This document shows, piece by piece, positions 6,862 to 13,436 of a stretch of 14,899 bases of DNA. The number at the start of each line of letters is the position of its first letter. The stretch's first letter is position 1. Made by a program: the position numbers and the translations under genes. Origin of the DNA: CAYOMP01 sp964405075 (GTDB lineage: Bacteria; Bacillota; Clostridia; Lachnospirales; Lachnospiraceae); assembly GCA_964405075.1 (NCBI GenBank), contig CAYOMP010000057.1, positions 1-14,899 of the forward strand. Reading direction: 5' to 3'. The notes beneath the pieces are model-generated. The model worked only from the letters and a program-made list of their open reading frames with translations. It was not told the origin of the DNA and did no database searches.

Positions 6862-6890
6862 TTGATAAAATAGTAATGATAGTCTAAAAT
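6862..6890 (+). promoter_or_regulatory. Promoter-like pair before rluF
   Basis: TTGATA and TAAAAT are 17 bases apart. The -10 ends only 13 bases before the rluF ATG, so a transcript from here would be nearly leaderless and would miss the GGAG site at 6893-6896. It is either spurious or an unusual start. Confidence 0.3.
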
Positions 6891-6903
6891 ACTGGAGAAA
6901 AAT

Positions 6904-7734
6904 ATGAGTAATAACATAAAAACTGATTTTGAAAATAGAGAAAATGTTGAAGCGGTTAGAATAAATAAATTTCTTAGTGAGGCTGGAGTATGCTCTAGAA
7001 GAGAAGCTGACAGGAAGGTTGAAGCGGGTAAGGTATACGTAGATGGTGTTAAGGCTGAGATGGGAACTAAAGTGTCTAAGGGACAGCAGGTAACTGTTGA
7101 TGGCAAAGTAGTATCCAGAGAAGAACAGATGGTACTAATTGCGGTTAATAAGCCGGTAGGCATTGTATGTACAGCGGAAAAACGCGAAAAGAATAATATT
7201 GTAGATTTTATTAATTATCCTATAAGGATATATCCGGTGGGACGTTTGGATAAGAATTCCAATGGACTAATTCTTATGACTAATAATGGTGATATTGTTA
7301 ATAAAATGATGCGTTCAGGGAACAATCACGAAAAAGAATATGAAGTAGAGGTTAATAAAAATATCACTCTGGAATTTCTTAAAGGAATGGCAGCGGGAGT
7401 TTATCTGGAAGAATTAGATGTAACCACTAAGAAGTGTAAAATATCTAAGATTGAAGCTAGAAAATTCAAAATAATAATAACTCAAGGGTATAACAGACAG
7501 ATTCGTAGAATGTGTGAAGCCTTTGGATATAGAGTAGTATCGCTAAAAAGAACAAGAATTATGAACATTGAATTAGGTAATCTTAAGGAAGGTGCTTACA
7601 GAGAAGTTACAGATGAAGAATTGAAACAATTATCAGAGTTAATTAAGAATTCTTCAAATACTACAGTAATTAAGGAGAAATATTGTGGAAACAAAAATTC
7701 AAAGACAAAAAGAATTAGCAGAAATTTTAAATAA
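6904..7734 (+). CDS. rluF: 23S rRNA pseudouridine synthase, RluF type
   Basis: Isomerises a uridine of 23S rRNA to pseudouridine (position 2604 in the E. coli homolog). Residues 18-65 are an S4 RNA-binding domain (INKFLSEAGVCSRREADRKVEAGKV type). The catalytic domain holds the RsuA-family signature GRLDKNSNGL with catalytic Asp116, and the RluF-like QGYNRQIRRMCEAFGY (194-209) followed by LKRTRIMNI. That motif favours RluF over RluB or RsuA. The ATG has GGAG about 7 bases upstream. The last 26 residues form a Lys/Asn/Ser-rich tail beyond the conserved fold. Its codons contain the ligA ribosome binding site and the first 50 bases of ligA in another frame. ligA is therefore likely to be translationally coupled. 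Confidence 0.9.
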   Translation: MSNNIKTDFENRENVEAVRINKFLSEAGVCSRREADRKVEAGKVYVDGVKAEMGTKVSKGQQVTVDGKVVSREEQMVLIAVNKPVGIVCTAEKREKNNIVDFINYPIRIYPVGRLDKNSNGLILMTNNGDIVNKMMRSGNNHEKEYEVEVNKNITLEFLKGMAAGVYLEELDVTTKKCKISKIEARKFKIIITQGYNRQIRRMCEAFGYRVVSLKRTRIMNIELGNLKEGAYREVTDEELKQLSELIKNSSNTTVIKEKYCGNKNSKTKRISRNFK

Positions 7735-9637
7735 AGCTTCAAAGGCATACTATCAGGATGACACAGAAATAATGTCAAATTATGAATATGATAAATTATA
7801 TGATGAATTATTAACATTAGAAAAGGAAACCAACGTTGTATTAGCCGGAAGCCCTAGTATAACTGTTGGGTATGAGGCTGTTAATGAATTACCAAAGGAA
7901 ATGCATGAAAGACCAATGCTTTCATTGGATAAAACTAAGAGTGTGGATGAGTTAGCAGAGTGGACTAAAAATCAGGAATCACTATTATCATGGAAGTTGG
8001 ATGGTTTAACTATTGTTCTTACATATAATAATGGTGAATTACAAAAGGCAGTCACCCGTGGTAATGGGGAAGTTGGAGAAGTCATCACAAATAATGCTAA
8101 GGTGTTCAAAAATGTCCCATTAAAAATAAACTACACTGGTGAACTAATCATTCGTGGTGAGGCGGTTATCAGTTATAGTGATTTTGAAAAAATTAACGCT
8201 CAGATTGAAGATGTTGATGCTAAATATAAGAATCCCCGTAATCTATGTAGTGGCTCAGTCAGACAGCTTAATAATGAAATCACAGCTAAGAGAAATGTTA
8301 AATTTTTTGCATTTTCATTAGTAAAAGCCGATGGTGTGGATTTTAAGAATTCTCGACAGGAACAGTTTGAATGGCTGAAAACATTAGGTTTTGATGTTGT
8401 TGAATATAAAAAGGTAACTAGTGAAACTATGGCAGATACTGTACAGTGGTTTGCTAAGAAAATAGTAACTAATGATTTTCCATCGGATGGTTTGGTAGTT
8501 GTATATGATGATATTGCTTATGGCCAGTCATTGGGAATGACAGCAAAGTTTCCTAGGGATTCTATAGCATTCAAATGGCAGGATGAAACTAGAATAACTA
8601 AGTTAGTAGATATTGAATGGAGTCCATCAAGAACGGGATTAATTAATCCGGTAGCTATATTTGAGCCGGTTGAATTGGAAGGCACTACAGTTAGTAGAGC
8701 ATCAGTTCATAATATAAGTATTATGCGAGCCTTAGAATTAGGCATTGGCGACGAAATAGAAGTTTACAAGGCAAATATGATTATTCCTCAGATAGCAGAA
8801 AACCACACAAGAAGTGGTGTGAAGAATATTCCTGATACTTGTCCTGTATGTGGTCAAAAAACAGAAATTCGCAAAATAAATGATGTAGAGTCACTATATT
8901 GCACTAATGAAGAGTGTCAGGCAAAGAAAATCAAATCTTTTACACTATTTGTTAGTAGAGATGCTATGAATATTGATGGTTTATCAGAAGCTACCCTTGA
9001 AAAGTTTATTGAACAAGGTTTTATTAAAGAGTTTGCCGATATTTATGAAATAGACAGATACAAAGATGTAATTGTTGAAATGGATGGCTTTGGAATTAAG
9101 TCCTATGAAAATTTGATTGATAGCATTGAAAAGTCCAAGAATACTAATTTACCAAGAGTAATATATAGTCTGGGTATTTTAAATATTGGATTATCCAATG
9201 CGAAGGTGTTGTGTAAAGAGTATGATTATGATGTAGATAGATTGTTAAATGTATCCAGGGAAGAATTAGCAGAAATTTCTGGAATCGGAGAGGTTATTGC
9301 TGATAGCTTTGTGTCATATTTCGAAAAACAGGAAAACAAGGATAAATTTAGAAATCTGCTTAATCATTTAAATATTGAAAAAATAGAGATTGACGCTACA
9401 ACTCAGGTGTTAGCTGGAAAGACATTTGTTATTACCGGTAGCGTTGAGCATTTTGCCAATAGAAATGAATTAAAAGCTTTTATAGAAGAAAAAGGCGGTA
9501 AAGTTACAGGTAGTGTAACTAAGAATACCAATTATTTAATTAATAATGATAAGGAGTCAACTTCTTCAAAGAATAAGAAAGCGAAGGAATTGGGTGTTGA
9601 AATTATTTCAGAGGAAGACTTTTTAGCTATGGTATAA
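7685..9637 (+). CDS. ligA: NAD-dependent DNA ligase LigA, divergent
   Basis: Seals nicks with NAD+ as adenylate donor during replication and repair. The 650 residues run in the usual order: domain Ia (YYQDDTEIMSNYEYD, 22-36), adenylation domain with nucleotide-accepting Lys104 in WKLDG, RGE (157-159), NPRN...GSVRQL (183-195) and PSDGLV (266-271), OB fold with RTGLINPVA, a four-Cys zinc finger (Cys386, 389, 406, 411), helix-hairpin-helix repeats (about 425-545, GISGIGEVIAD type), and a C-terminal BRCT domain (about 573-650, LAGKTFVITGSV). Several usually strict motifs differ: TRGNG instead of TRGDG and AFKW instead of AYKFP. It thus belongs to a divergent branch, but all catalytic anchors I can place are kept. 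The GTG start has AAGGAG at 7672-7677. metA follows 21 bases later. Confidence 0.93.
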   Translation: METKIQRQKELAEILNKASKAYYQDDTEIMSNYEYDKLYDELLTLEKETNVVLAGSPSITVGYEAVNELPKEMHERPMLSLDKTKSVDELAEWTKNQESLLSWKLDGLTIVLTYNNGELQKAVTRGNGEVGEVITNNAKVFKNVPLKINYTGELIIRGEAVISYSDFEKINAQIEDVDAKYKNPRNLCSGSVRQLNNEITAKRNVKFFAFSLVKADGVDFKNSRQEQFEWLKTLGFDVVEYKKVTSETMADTVQWFAKKIVTNDFPSDGLVVVYDDIAYGQSLGMTAKFPRDSIAFKWQDETRITKLVDIEWSPSRTGLINPVAIFEPVELEGTTVSRASVHNISIMRALELGIGDEIEVYKANMIIPQIAENHTRSGVKNIPDTCPVCGQKTEIRKINDVESLYCTNEECQAKKIKSFTLFVSRDAMNIDGLSEATLEKFIEQGFIKEFADIYEIDRYKDVIVEMDGFGIKSYENLIDSIEKSKNTNLPRVIYSLGILNIGLSNAKVLCKEYDYDVDRLLNVSREELAEISGIGEVIADSFVSYFEKQENKDKFRNLLNHLNIEKIEIDATTQVLAGKTFVITGSVEHFANRNELKAFIEEKGGKVTGSVTKNTNYLINNDKESTSSKNKKAKELGVEIISEEDFLAMV

Positions 9638-9658
9638 ACTACAGAGGAGGAATTAAAG

Positions 9659-10561
9659 ATGCCAATTAGGGTTCAAAACGATTTGCCTGCAAAGACAATA
9701 TTAGAAGCAGAGAATATATTTGTAATGGATGAACATAGAGCAACACATCAGGATATTCGTCCAATTAGTATAGGAATATTGAATTTAATGCCGTTAAAAG
9801 AAGATACAGAAATTCAGCTTTTAAGAGCATTATCTAATACACCGTTGCAGGTAGATGTTACTTTTGTTAATGTAAAATCACATATTAGTAAAAATACACC
9901 AGCTAGTCATTTAAACAAATTCTATACAACTTTTGAGGAAATTAAGAATAAAAAGTTTGATGGATTTATTATAACAGGAGCTCCTGTAGAACAAATGGAA
10001 TTTGAAGAGGTTAATTATTGGGAAGAATTAACACAGATTATGGAGTGGACTAAGACGAATGTAACATCTACATTCCATATTTGCTGGGGAGCACAAGCTG
10101 GTTTATATTATCATTTTGGAATTAATAAACAACCTACAGACGAAAAGGTATTTGGAATATTTGAACATAAGGTACTGAATAGAAAAGTGCCATTAGTTAG
10201 GGGCTTTGATGACATTTTCCTGGCACCTCATTCTAGACATACAATGGTTAAAACAGAGGATATTAAAGACAAAGGATTAACTATTTTAGCTGAATCCGAT
10301 GAGGCAGGGGCATATATTATAATGTCAGAAAATGGCCGTCAAATATTTGTTACAGGGCATTCAGAATACGATAGAGTAACTCTTGATACAGAGTATAAAA
10401 GAGACAAGGCTAAAGGCTTAGATATAGCAGTGCCTAAGAATTATTATACAAACGATGATAGTACAATTAGACCATTATTACAGTGGAGAGCACATTGTAA
10501 TATACTTTATACGAACTGGTTGAATTATTACGTTTACCAGAATACGCCGTATGAGTGGTAA
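9659..10561 (+). CDS. metA: Homoserine O-acetyltransferase (MetA)
   Basis: Activates the hydroxyl of homoserine at the start of methionine synthesis. The protein belongs to the MetA (homoserine O-succinyltransferase fold, glutamine-amidotransferase-like) family and at 300 residues is full length. The nucleophile is Cys142 in HICWGAQAG, and His234 and Glu236 lie in GHSEYD. Residue 111 is Glu (GAPVE), as in Bacillus cereus MetA; in the family Glu at this position selects acetyl-CoA, while Gly selects succinyl-CoA. I therefore call acetyltransferase. GAGGAGG ends 8 bases before the ATG. It probably shares a transcript with rluF and ligA, which is not an obvious functional pairing. No SAM riboswitch or Met T-box is visible ahead of it. 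Confidence 0.95.
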   Translation: MPIRVQNDLPAKTILEAENIFVMDEHRATHQDIRPISIGILNLMPLKEDTEIQLLRALSNTPLQVDVTFVNVKSHISKNTPASHLNKFYTTFEEIKNKKFDGFIITGAPVEQMEFEEVNYWEELTQIMEWTKTNVTSTFHICWGAQAGLYYHFGINKQPTDEKVFGIFEHKVLNRKVPLVRGFDDIFLAPHSRHTMVKTEDIKDKGLTILAESDEAGAYIIMSENGRQIFVTGHSEYDRVTLDTEYKRDKAKGLDIAVPKNYYTNDDSTIRPLLQWRAHCNILYTNWLNYYVYQNTPYEW

Positions 10562-10567
10562 GACAAT

Positions 10568-10594
10568 GCCTAGAATATTGTATTTTAAGGCTTT
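10568..10594 (+). terminator. Candidate terminator of metA
   Basis: GCCT plus AGAAT (10568-10576) pairs with ATTTT plus AGGC (10582-10591) with one bulged A and one G-U pair, followed by a weak TTTA. It lies 7 bases after the metA stop. Confidence 0.4.
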
Positions 10595-10652
10595 ATCCTA
10601 TATTTTAGCAACATATGAAATATATAAATATTATTGATTTCTTGTTATATTT

Positions 10653-10681
10653 TGATGTAAATTGATATAATTTATTATAAT
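10653..10681 (+). promoter_or_regulatory. Orphan plus-strand promoter-like pair
   Basis: TTGATG and an extended TTATAAT are spaced about 17 bases, in the gap between metA and the toxin-antitoxin cassette. Nothing coding follows at once; a TGGAGACA sequence occurs twice (10684 and 10704), and a hairpin with TTAAG/CTTAA follows. In DNA this AT-rich a chance match is possible. Confidence 0.3.
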
Positions 10682-10757
10682 TATGGAGACAAAACAAAAC
10701 TAAATGGAGACAGCCTTTATATGTTAAGATATTGTTATTTCTTAAAGGTAAAAGCGT

Positions 10758-10796
10758 AAAAAATAGGGTAGAGAAACGAAACTAATCTCTACCCTA
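10758..10796 (-). terminator. Minus-facing intrinsic terminator without an evident gene
   Basis: TAGGGTAGAGA (10764-10774) and TCTCTACCCTA (10786-10796) form a perfect 11-base stem around an 11-base loop. Six A at 10758-10763 give a six-U tract only when read on the minus strand; the plus side is followed by AAATTATGG. No minus-strand gene lies upstream of it. It could end antisense or small RNA made leftward from the cassette region, or shield metA. Confidence 0.6.
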
Positions 10797-10847
10797 AATT
10801 ATGGAAGTGGGTAACACAAGGGGTGCTGATTACATCAATAAGTTTAC

Positions 10848-10876
10848 TTGAAAAATAGTATGATTTTATATATAAT
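10848..10876 (+). promoter_or_regulatory. Promoter of the toxin-antitoxin cassette
   Basis: TTGAAA and a consensus TATAAT are exactly 17 bases apart, ending 30 bases before the first ATG. This is the best promoter match in the window, as expected for an autoregulated toxin-antitoxin operon. Confidence 0.75.
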
Positions 10877-10906
10877 GAAGGTGAAAAAACTATAGGAGAT
10901 GTTTAT

Positions 10907-11173
10907 ATGTCAGCAACGGAAGTCATTAAAGACATATTAAAGGATAAAAATGTAACGCAAGTTGAGTTGGCTGAAAGAACCAATGTAACAAAGCAGAATT
11001 TAAGTAACAAAATGAACAGGGGTAATTTTTCTACGTTGGAATTAGTTGAGATTGCAGATGCTTTAGAAATGCAATTGTTATTAAAGAATACTTCTGATGG
11101 GAAAGAATATATTATAGATTATCCAGAAGAACAAAAAGGAAGGCCCAAAAGAGGTAGAAAGTCTGAAAAATAG
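10907..11173 (+). CDS. Small XRE-family DNA-binding protein with AT-hook-like tail
   Basis: An 88-residue protein. Residues 3-58 form a Cro/CI-type helix-turn-helix domain, with helices around TQVELAERTNVTKQNLSNKM (17-36). The C-terminal tail KGRPKRGRK (77-85) carries the GRP core flanked by basic residues that defines AT-hook-like minor-groove binders. Its likely role is transcriptional repressor of its own operon. AGGAG lies 8 bases before the ATG. The stop codon overlaps the AGGAGG of the next gene, and the gap to that gene is 12 bases, so the genes are co-transcribed. Its place at the front of an antitoxin-PIN pair suggests it adds regulation to, or is part of, the antitoxin. This is inference from context; it could also be an independent regulator. 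Confidence 0.85.
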   Translation: MSATEVIKDILKDKNVTQVELAERTNVTKQNLSNKMNRGNFSTLELVEIADALEMQLLLKNTSDGKEYIIDYPEEQKGRPKRGRKSEK

Positions 11174-11185
11174 GAGGTATGTTAT

Positions 11186-11410
11186 ATGACAGCAATTAGA
11201 AAAGAAGCGATTGAACTGTTGGAAAGAGTACCAGAAGATAAACTTGGATTCATCATTCAGATAATACAAGGTGTTAATGGATTATATACCGATACTAATT
11301 CAGAAAGGAAGGAAGCATTTGTAAGATTAGAACAGTTGCGGAGAAAAGGAACTGTTACAGATGATGATGCAGAATTGGCTTCTTATAGGGAAAATAAGTA
11401 TGGTAAATAA
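11186..11410 (+). CDS. Small antitoxin-like protein preceding a PIN toxin
   Basis: A 74-residue, highly charged protein. The N-terminal half (AIRKEAIELLERVPEDKLGFIIQ) is helical and hydrophobic enough for dimerisation. The C-terminal half, after a GLYTDTNSE linker, is charged (RLEQLRRKGTVTDDDAELASYRE) and is the kind of tail that wraps around a toxin. AGGAGG sits 8 bases before the ATG. The end overlaps the PIN gene by 11 bases, the classic antitoxin-then-toxin arrangement. I see no ribbon-helix-helix or AbrB motif, so DNA binding may be left to the XRE protein upstream. The antitoxin role rests on position and size. Confidence 0.75.
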   Translation: MTAIRKEAIELLERVPEDKLGFIIQIIQGVNGLYTDTNSERKEAFVRLEQLRRKGTVTDDDAELASYRENKYGK

Positions 11411-11813
11411 GATTCTAATTGATACCAATGTGTTATTGGATTATCTTCTTGAACGTGAACCATTTTTTGAGGATGCAAAGAAAATCATTTTAGCCTGTAC
11501 AGAAGGAGAAGTAAAAGGATGTATTGCAGCACATTCAATTTCTAATATGTTCTTCATACTAAGGAAAGATTATAACGAAAAGGAACGTAGAGAAGTATTA
11601 TTGAATTTGTGCAAAATCTTTGATGTAGAAGGAATTGACAAAGCAAAAATAATGTCAGGACTTGCAAATGGTGATTTTTCAGACTTTGAAGATTGTCTAC
11701 AGATGGAATGTGCAAAGTCATACGGAGCAGATTACATTGTTACAAGGAATGTTTCTGATTACGTCACATCAGAAGTAAACGCAATCGAACCGAAAAAATA
11801 CTTAGAATTATAA
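11400..11813 (+). CDS. PIN-domain ribonuclease toxin (VapC-like)
   Basis: A 137-residue PIN-fold protein, the likely toxic nuclease of the cassette. The N-terminal KILIDTNVLLDYLLEREP gives the first catalytic Asp (Asp8). The middle has AAHSISNMFFILRK, as in the PIN_3-type subgroup. DFEDCLQ (Asp95/Asp98) supplies further metal ligands, and YIVTRNVSDY (112-121) the last conserved strand. PIN toxins use Mg2+ or Mn2+ to cut RNA, often tRNA or rRNA; the target here is unknown. I start at ATG 11400, which begins the conserved domain directly. An upstream ATG at 11361 would add 13 unrelated residues lying inside the antitoxin gene. Translation is probably coupled to the antitoxin through the 11-base overlap. 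Confidence 0.85.
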   Translation: MVNKILIDTNVLLDYLLEREPFFEDAKKIILACTEGEVKGCIAAHSISNMFFILRKDYNEKERREVLLNLCKIFDVEGIDKAKIMSGLANGDFSDFEDCLQMECAKSYGADYIVTRNVSDYVTSEVNAIEPKKYLEL

Positions 11814-11822
11814 GACAATATA

Positions 11823-11865
11823 AGCACCAACGGAAGAAATAACATTCTTCTGAATGGTGCTTTTT
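11823..11865 (+). terminator. Strong terminator of the toxin-antitoxin cassette
   Basis: AGCACCA (11823-11829) pairs with TGGTGCT (11855-11861); an inner GAAGAA/TTCTTC stem (11833-11838, 11845-11850) stacks within, and five T follow. It lies 9 bases after the toxin stop. Confidence 0.85.
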
Positions 11866-11937
11866 CTATGACTACGGCTATTTGGAAATATCATCAACTA
11901 CTGATTGTAGATATTAATTTTTCCAGGTTTGCTTTAT

Positions 11938-12054
11938 TTATTCTTCTTTGAGTTGATTAATCCGTTTTGTTGTATAACTATCTAATAAATTCATTAATGC
12001 CAATGGAATAAATCTTTCTGGTATTTTTAATATGATTTTAAAAAAGTAAATTGG
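11938..12054 (-). pseudogene. Possible decayed C-terminal coding fragment
   Basis: Read on the minus strand, 38 codons are open between stops, ending in NQLKEE before TAA at 11938-11940. The stretch has a protein-like composition (ILKIPERFIPLALMNLL, then SYTTKRINQ) but no ribosome binding site and no good start except an internal ATG giving 18 residues. It may be the end of a lost gene that once flanked the cassette. I do not recognise the family, and chance is quite possible. Confidence 0.2.
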
Positions 12055-12080
12055 TTACACTATATATAAATACATCACAG

Positions 12081-12127
12081 CTCTCTAATATCATTATGCT
12101 GACAGCACAAACATATTGGAGAGTTTT
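12081..12127 (+). terminator. Long hairpin with U-tract, use unknown
   Basis: CTCTCTAATAT (12081-12091) pairs with ATATTGGAGAG (12113-12123), 11 positions with one G-U pair. The loop holds a second stem, TGCT/AGCA (12097-12100, 12104-12107). TTTT follows at once. No gene precedes it after the cassette terminator, so it may end a small RNA. Confidence 0.5.
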
Positions 12128-12140
12128 GTATTTAATGAAT

Positions 12141-12155
12141 ATTACAATTTGTAAT
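12141..12155. promoter_or_regulatory. 15-base palindrome, operator candidate
   Basis: ATTACAA and TTGTAAT flank one central T, a perfect palindrome, 9 bases before a TAGAAT (12165-12170) that could serve as a -10 box for the DUF1847 gene. The binding protein is unknown. Confidence 0.3.
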
Positions 12156-12179
12156 TGATTATGTTAGAATATCAGTACA

Positions 12180-12214
12180 ATAGCAAGGTGGCATTGTTCA
12201 TCTTGCTATTTTTA
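12180..12214 (+). terminator. Hairpin with U-tract upstream of the DUF1847 gene
   Basis: ATAGCAAGGTG (12180-12190) pairs with CATCTTGCTAT (12199-12209), 11 positions with one G-U pair, loop GCATTGTT, then TTTTT. It ends 91 bases before the next start codon. It may be a terminator of an upstream short transcript or an attenuator-like element. Confidence 0.55.
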
Positions 12215-12305
12215 TATCATTAGGAAACATTTTAATATATTAGTATTAGAAAGTGTTGCATTTCCTACGATATAAGAAGTTGATTATTTGAAAGGATGAA
12301 GTATT

Positions 12306-12935
12306 ATGGAGATAAAACGTTCTTGTGCCGATTGTGGTGTTATAAATTGTGATGTGTGTGATAAGAGTTACCCAAGCTTTTGTCCGACTGTGAATATGGA
12401 TCCTGACTTTAAGTCTGAAGTTTTGAAAAAATATGATGAGGATAACAACAAGCAGATTATGCATACTGCTGCAAAAGTTGAATATGAGGGCTATTGTCGA
12501 CTTACCAGAGTGGAAGAAACAATGGAATTTGCAAAAAGAATGGGCTTTAAGAAAATTGGTATAGCTACCTGTGCAGGTCTGATTGCTGAAACCAGAGCCC
12601 TTACAAAAATTCTAAGGAGTCATGGCTTTGAAGTCTATGGAGTATGCTGCAAGTGTGGTGCAACACCAAAGGATGCGGTAGGTATTGATGAAAAGTGCAA
12701 AGAGGTTGGAAAAAATATGTGTAATCCTATATTACAGGCTGAAAGTCTTAATAAGGAAAAGACAGATATGAATATTGTAATGGGGCTCTGTGTTGGACAC
12801 GACAGTCTGTTTTATAAATATTCTGATGCAATCGTTACAACTCTTGTTGCAAAGGACAGAGTACTTGCCCATAATCCAGTTGGAGCATTATATACAAGTG
12901 GGTCATATTACAATAAACTTGTTAAAAAAGATTAA
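12306..12935 (+). CDS. DUF1847 cysteine-rich metal-binding protein
   Basis: A 209-residue cytosolic protein with 13 cysteines, at 7, 10, 15, 18, 26, 64, 89, 114, 115, 117, 131, 139 and 162. The N-terminal CADC...CDVC cluster and the central VCCKCG look like metal-binding sites. The region KKIGIATCAGLIAE and the C-terminal LCVGHDSLFYKYSDA and VLAHNPVGALYTSG are hallmarks of the DUF1847 family, which is common in anaerobic Clostridia and of unknown function. Bound metal or an iron-sulfur cluster is likely but not shown; the reaction is unknown. AAAGGA lies 9 bases before the ATG. It is monocistronic here, between the structured region downstream of the toxin-antitoxin cassette and the valS leader, and I find no clear terminator after it. 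Confidence 0.88.
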   Translation: MEIKRSCADCGVINCDVCDKSYPSFCPTVNMDPDFKSEVLKKYDEDNNKQIMHTAAKVEYEGYCRLTRVEETMEFAKRMGFKKIGIATCAGLIAETRALTKILRSHGFEVYGVCCKCGATPKDAVGIDEKCKEVGKNMCNPILQAESLNKEKTDMNIVMGLCVGHDSLFYKYSDAIVTTLVAKDRVLAHNPVGALYTSGSYYNKLVKKD

Positions 12936-13145
12936 TGAACATGTGAATATGGGAGCGTGAAACTTTGTTTCTGTAAAAAGAGTTAAGCCATTATTTAGCT
13001 ATAGTAATTATATGATTGGAATGATTGAGTCAGTTTTTTGGAAACATAAATGAGCAAAATTGATTAAAAAAGGATTGCAAGATAATTATAAATTAGGAAA
13101 AACTGCATTACCAATTTGAAAACTGAAAAACTAATTAAAAAAATC
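12936..13145. other. Intergenic DNA before the valS promoter
   Basis: AT-rich, with no coding frame, RNA gene or strong hairpin that I can support. A short GAAAC/GTTTC hairpin near 12960 has no U-tract. Confidence 0.5.
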
Positions 13146-13175
13146 TTGACAAATTCACATAATTTAGAATACAAT
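13146..13175 (+). promoter_or_regulatory. Promoter of the T-box-valS transcript
   Basis: Consensus TTGACA and TACAAT are 18 bases apart; transcription would start near 13182, just ahead of T-box stem I. Confidence 0.7.
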
Positions 13176-13181
13176 GAACAG

Positions 13182-13436
13182 AGATTTAATGAATTAAAGG
13201 TGAAGATAAAGAGGAGTAGACATTCAGACTTAACAGAGAGAAGAACTCATAGGCTGCAAGGTTCTTTAGAGAAATGGTTGTTGAAGGTAGCTTTTGAACT
13301 GAACAGGTGAATTGTGATTAGTAGCTTGTTACGGAGTAATTCACGTTATAGAATTGAGAGATGTATGTCTTGACATATAATTAAGGTGGTACCGCGTTTA
13401 TTACGCCCTTTGCATTTGTGCAGAGGGCTTTTTTTT
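13182..13436 (+). promoter_or_regulatory. T-box riboswitch, valine specifier
   Basis: tRNA-sensing leader that controls valS. The antiterminator core is clear: AAGG (13383-13386) pairs with CCTT (13407-13410) and GCG (13394-13396) with CGC (13404-13406), leaving the 7-base TGGTACC bulge whose TGGT can pair with the ACCA end of tRNA-Val. The competing terminator lies directly after. Stem I begins near 13200: its specifier loop has AGTA on the 5' side (GGAGTAGAC, 13213-13221) and GGTAG on the 3' side, placing the specifier GTA at 13287-13289, a valine codon. The AGAGAG motif at 13235-13240 is in the usual distal position. Uncharged tRNA-Val should stabilise the antiterminator and let valS be transcribed. 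The specifier assignment comes from hand-folding and from the downstream gene. Confidence 0.9.
13405..13436 (+). terminator. T-box-controlled terminator
   Basis: GCCCTTTGC (13405-13413) pairs with GCAGAGGGC (13420-13428) with one G-U pair, then eight T. It shares its 5' strand with the antiterminator helix. Confidence 0.92.

Larger units (their letters stand above)
10562..10847. other. Intergenic DNA between metA and the toxin-antitoxin cassette
   Basis: AT-rich, with no open frame that looks coding. It contains the weak metA terminator, an orphan promoter-like pair, a CCTTT...AAAGG hairpin (10713-10748) and the strong minus-facing hairpin. A 16-codon ATG frame at 10801 lacks a ribosome binding site, and I do not call it. 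Confidence 0.5.

Noticed and set aside
10801..10851. 16-codon plus-strand ATG frame
   Set aside because: No ribosome binding site, very short, and it overlaps the cassette -35 box.
11361..11399. Upstream extension of the PIN toxin to ATG 11361
   Set aside because: The added 13 residues come from the antitoxin's sequence in another frame; the PIN domain starts at ATG 11400.
13116..13310. 64-codon open frame starting with TTG
   Set aside because: It lies over the promoter and stem I of the valine T-box, has no ribosome binding site, and is explained by the RNA element.
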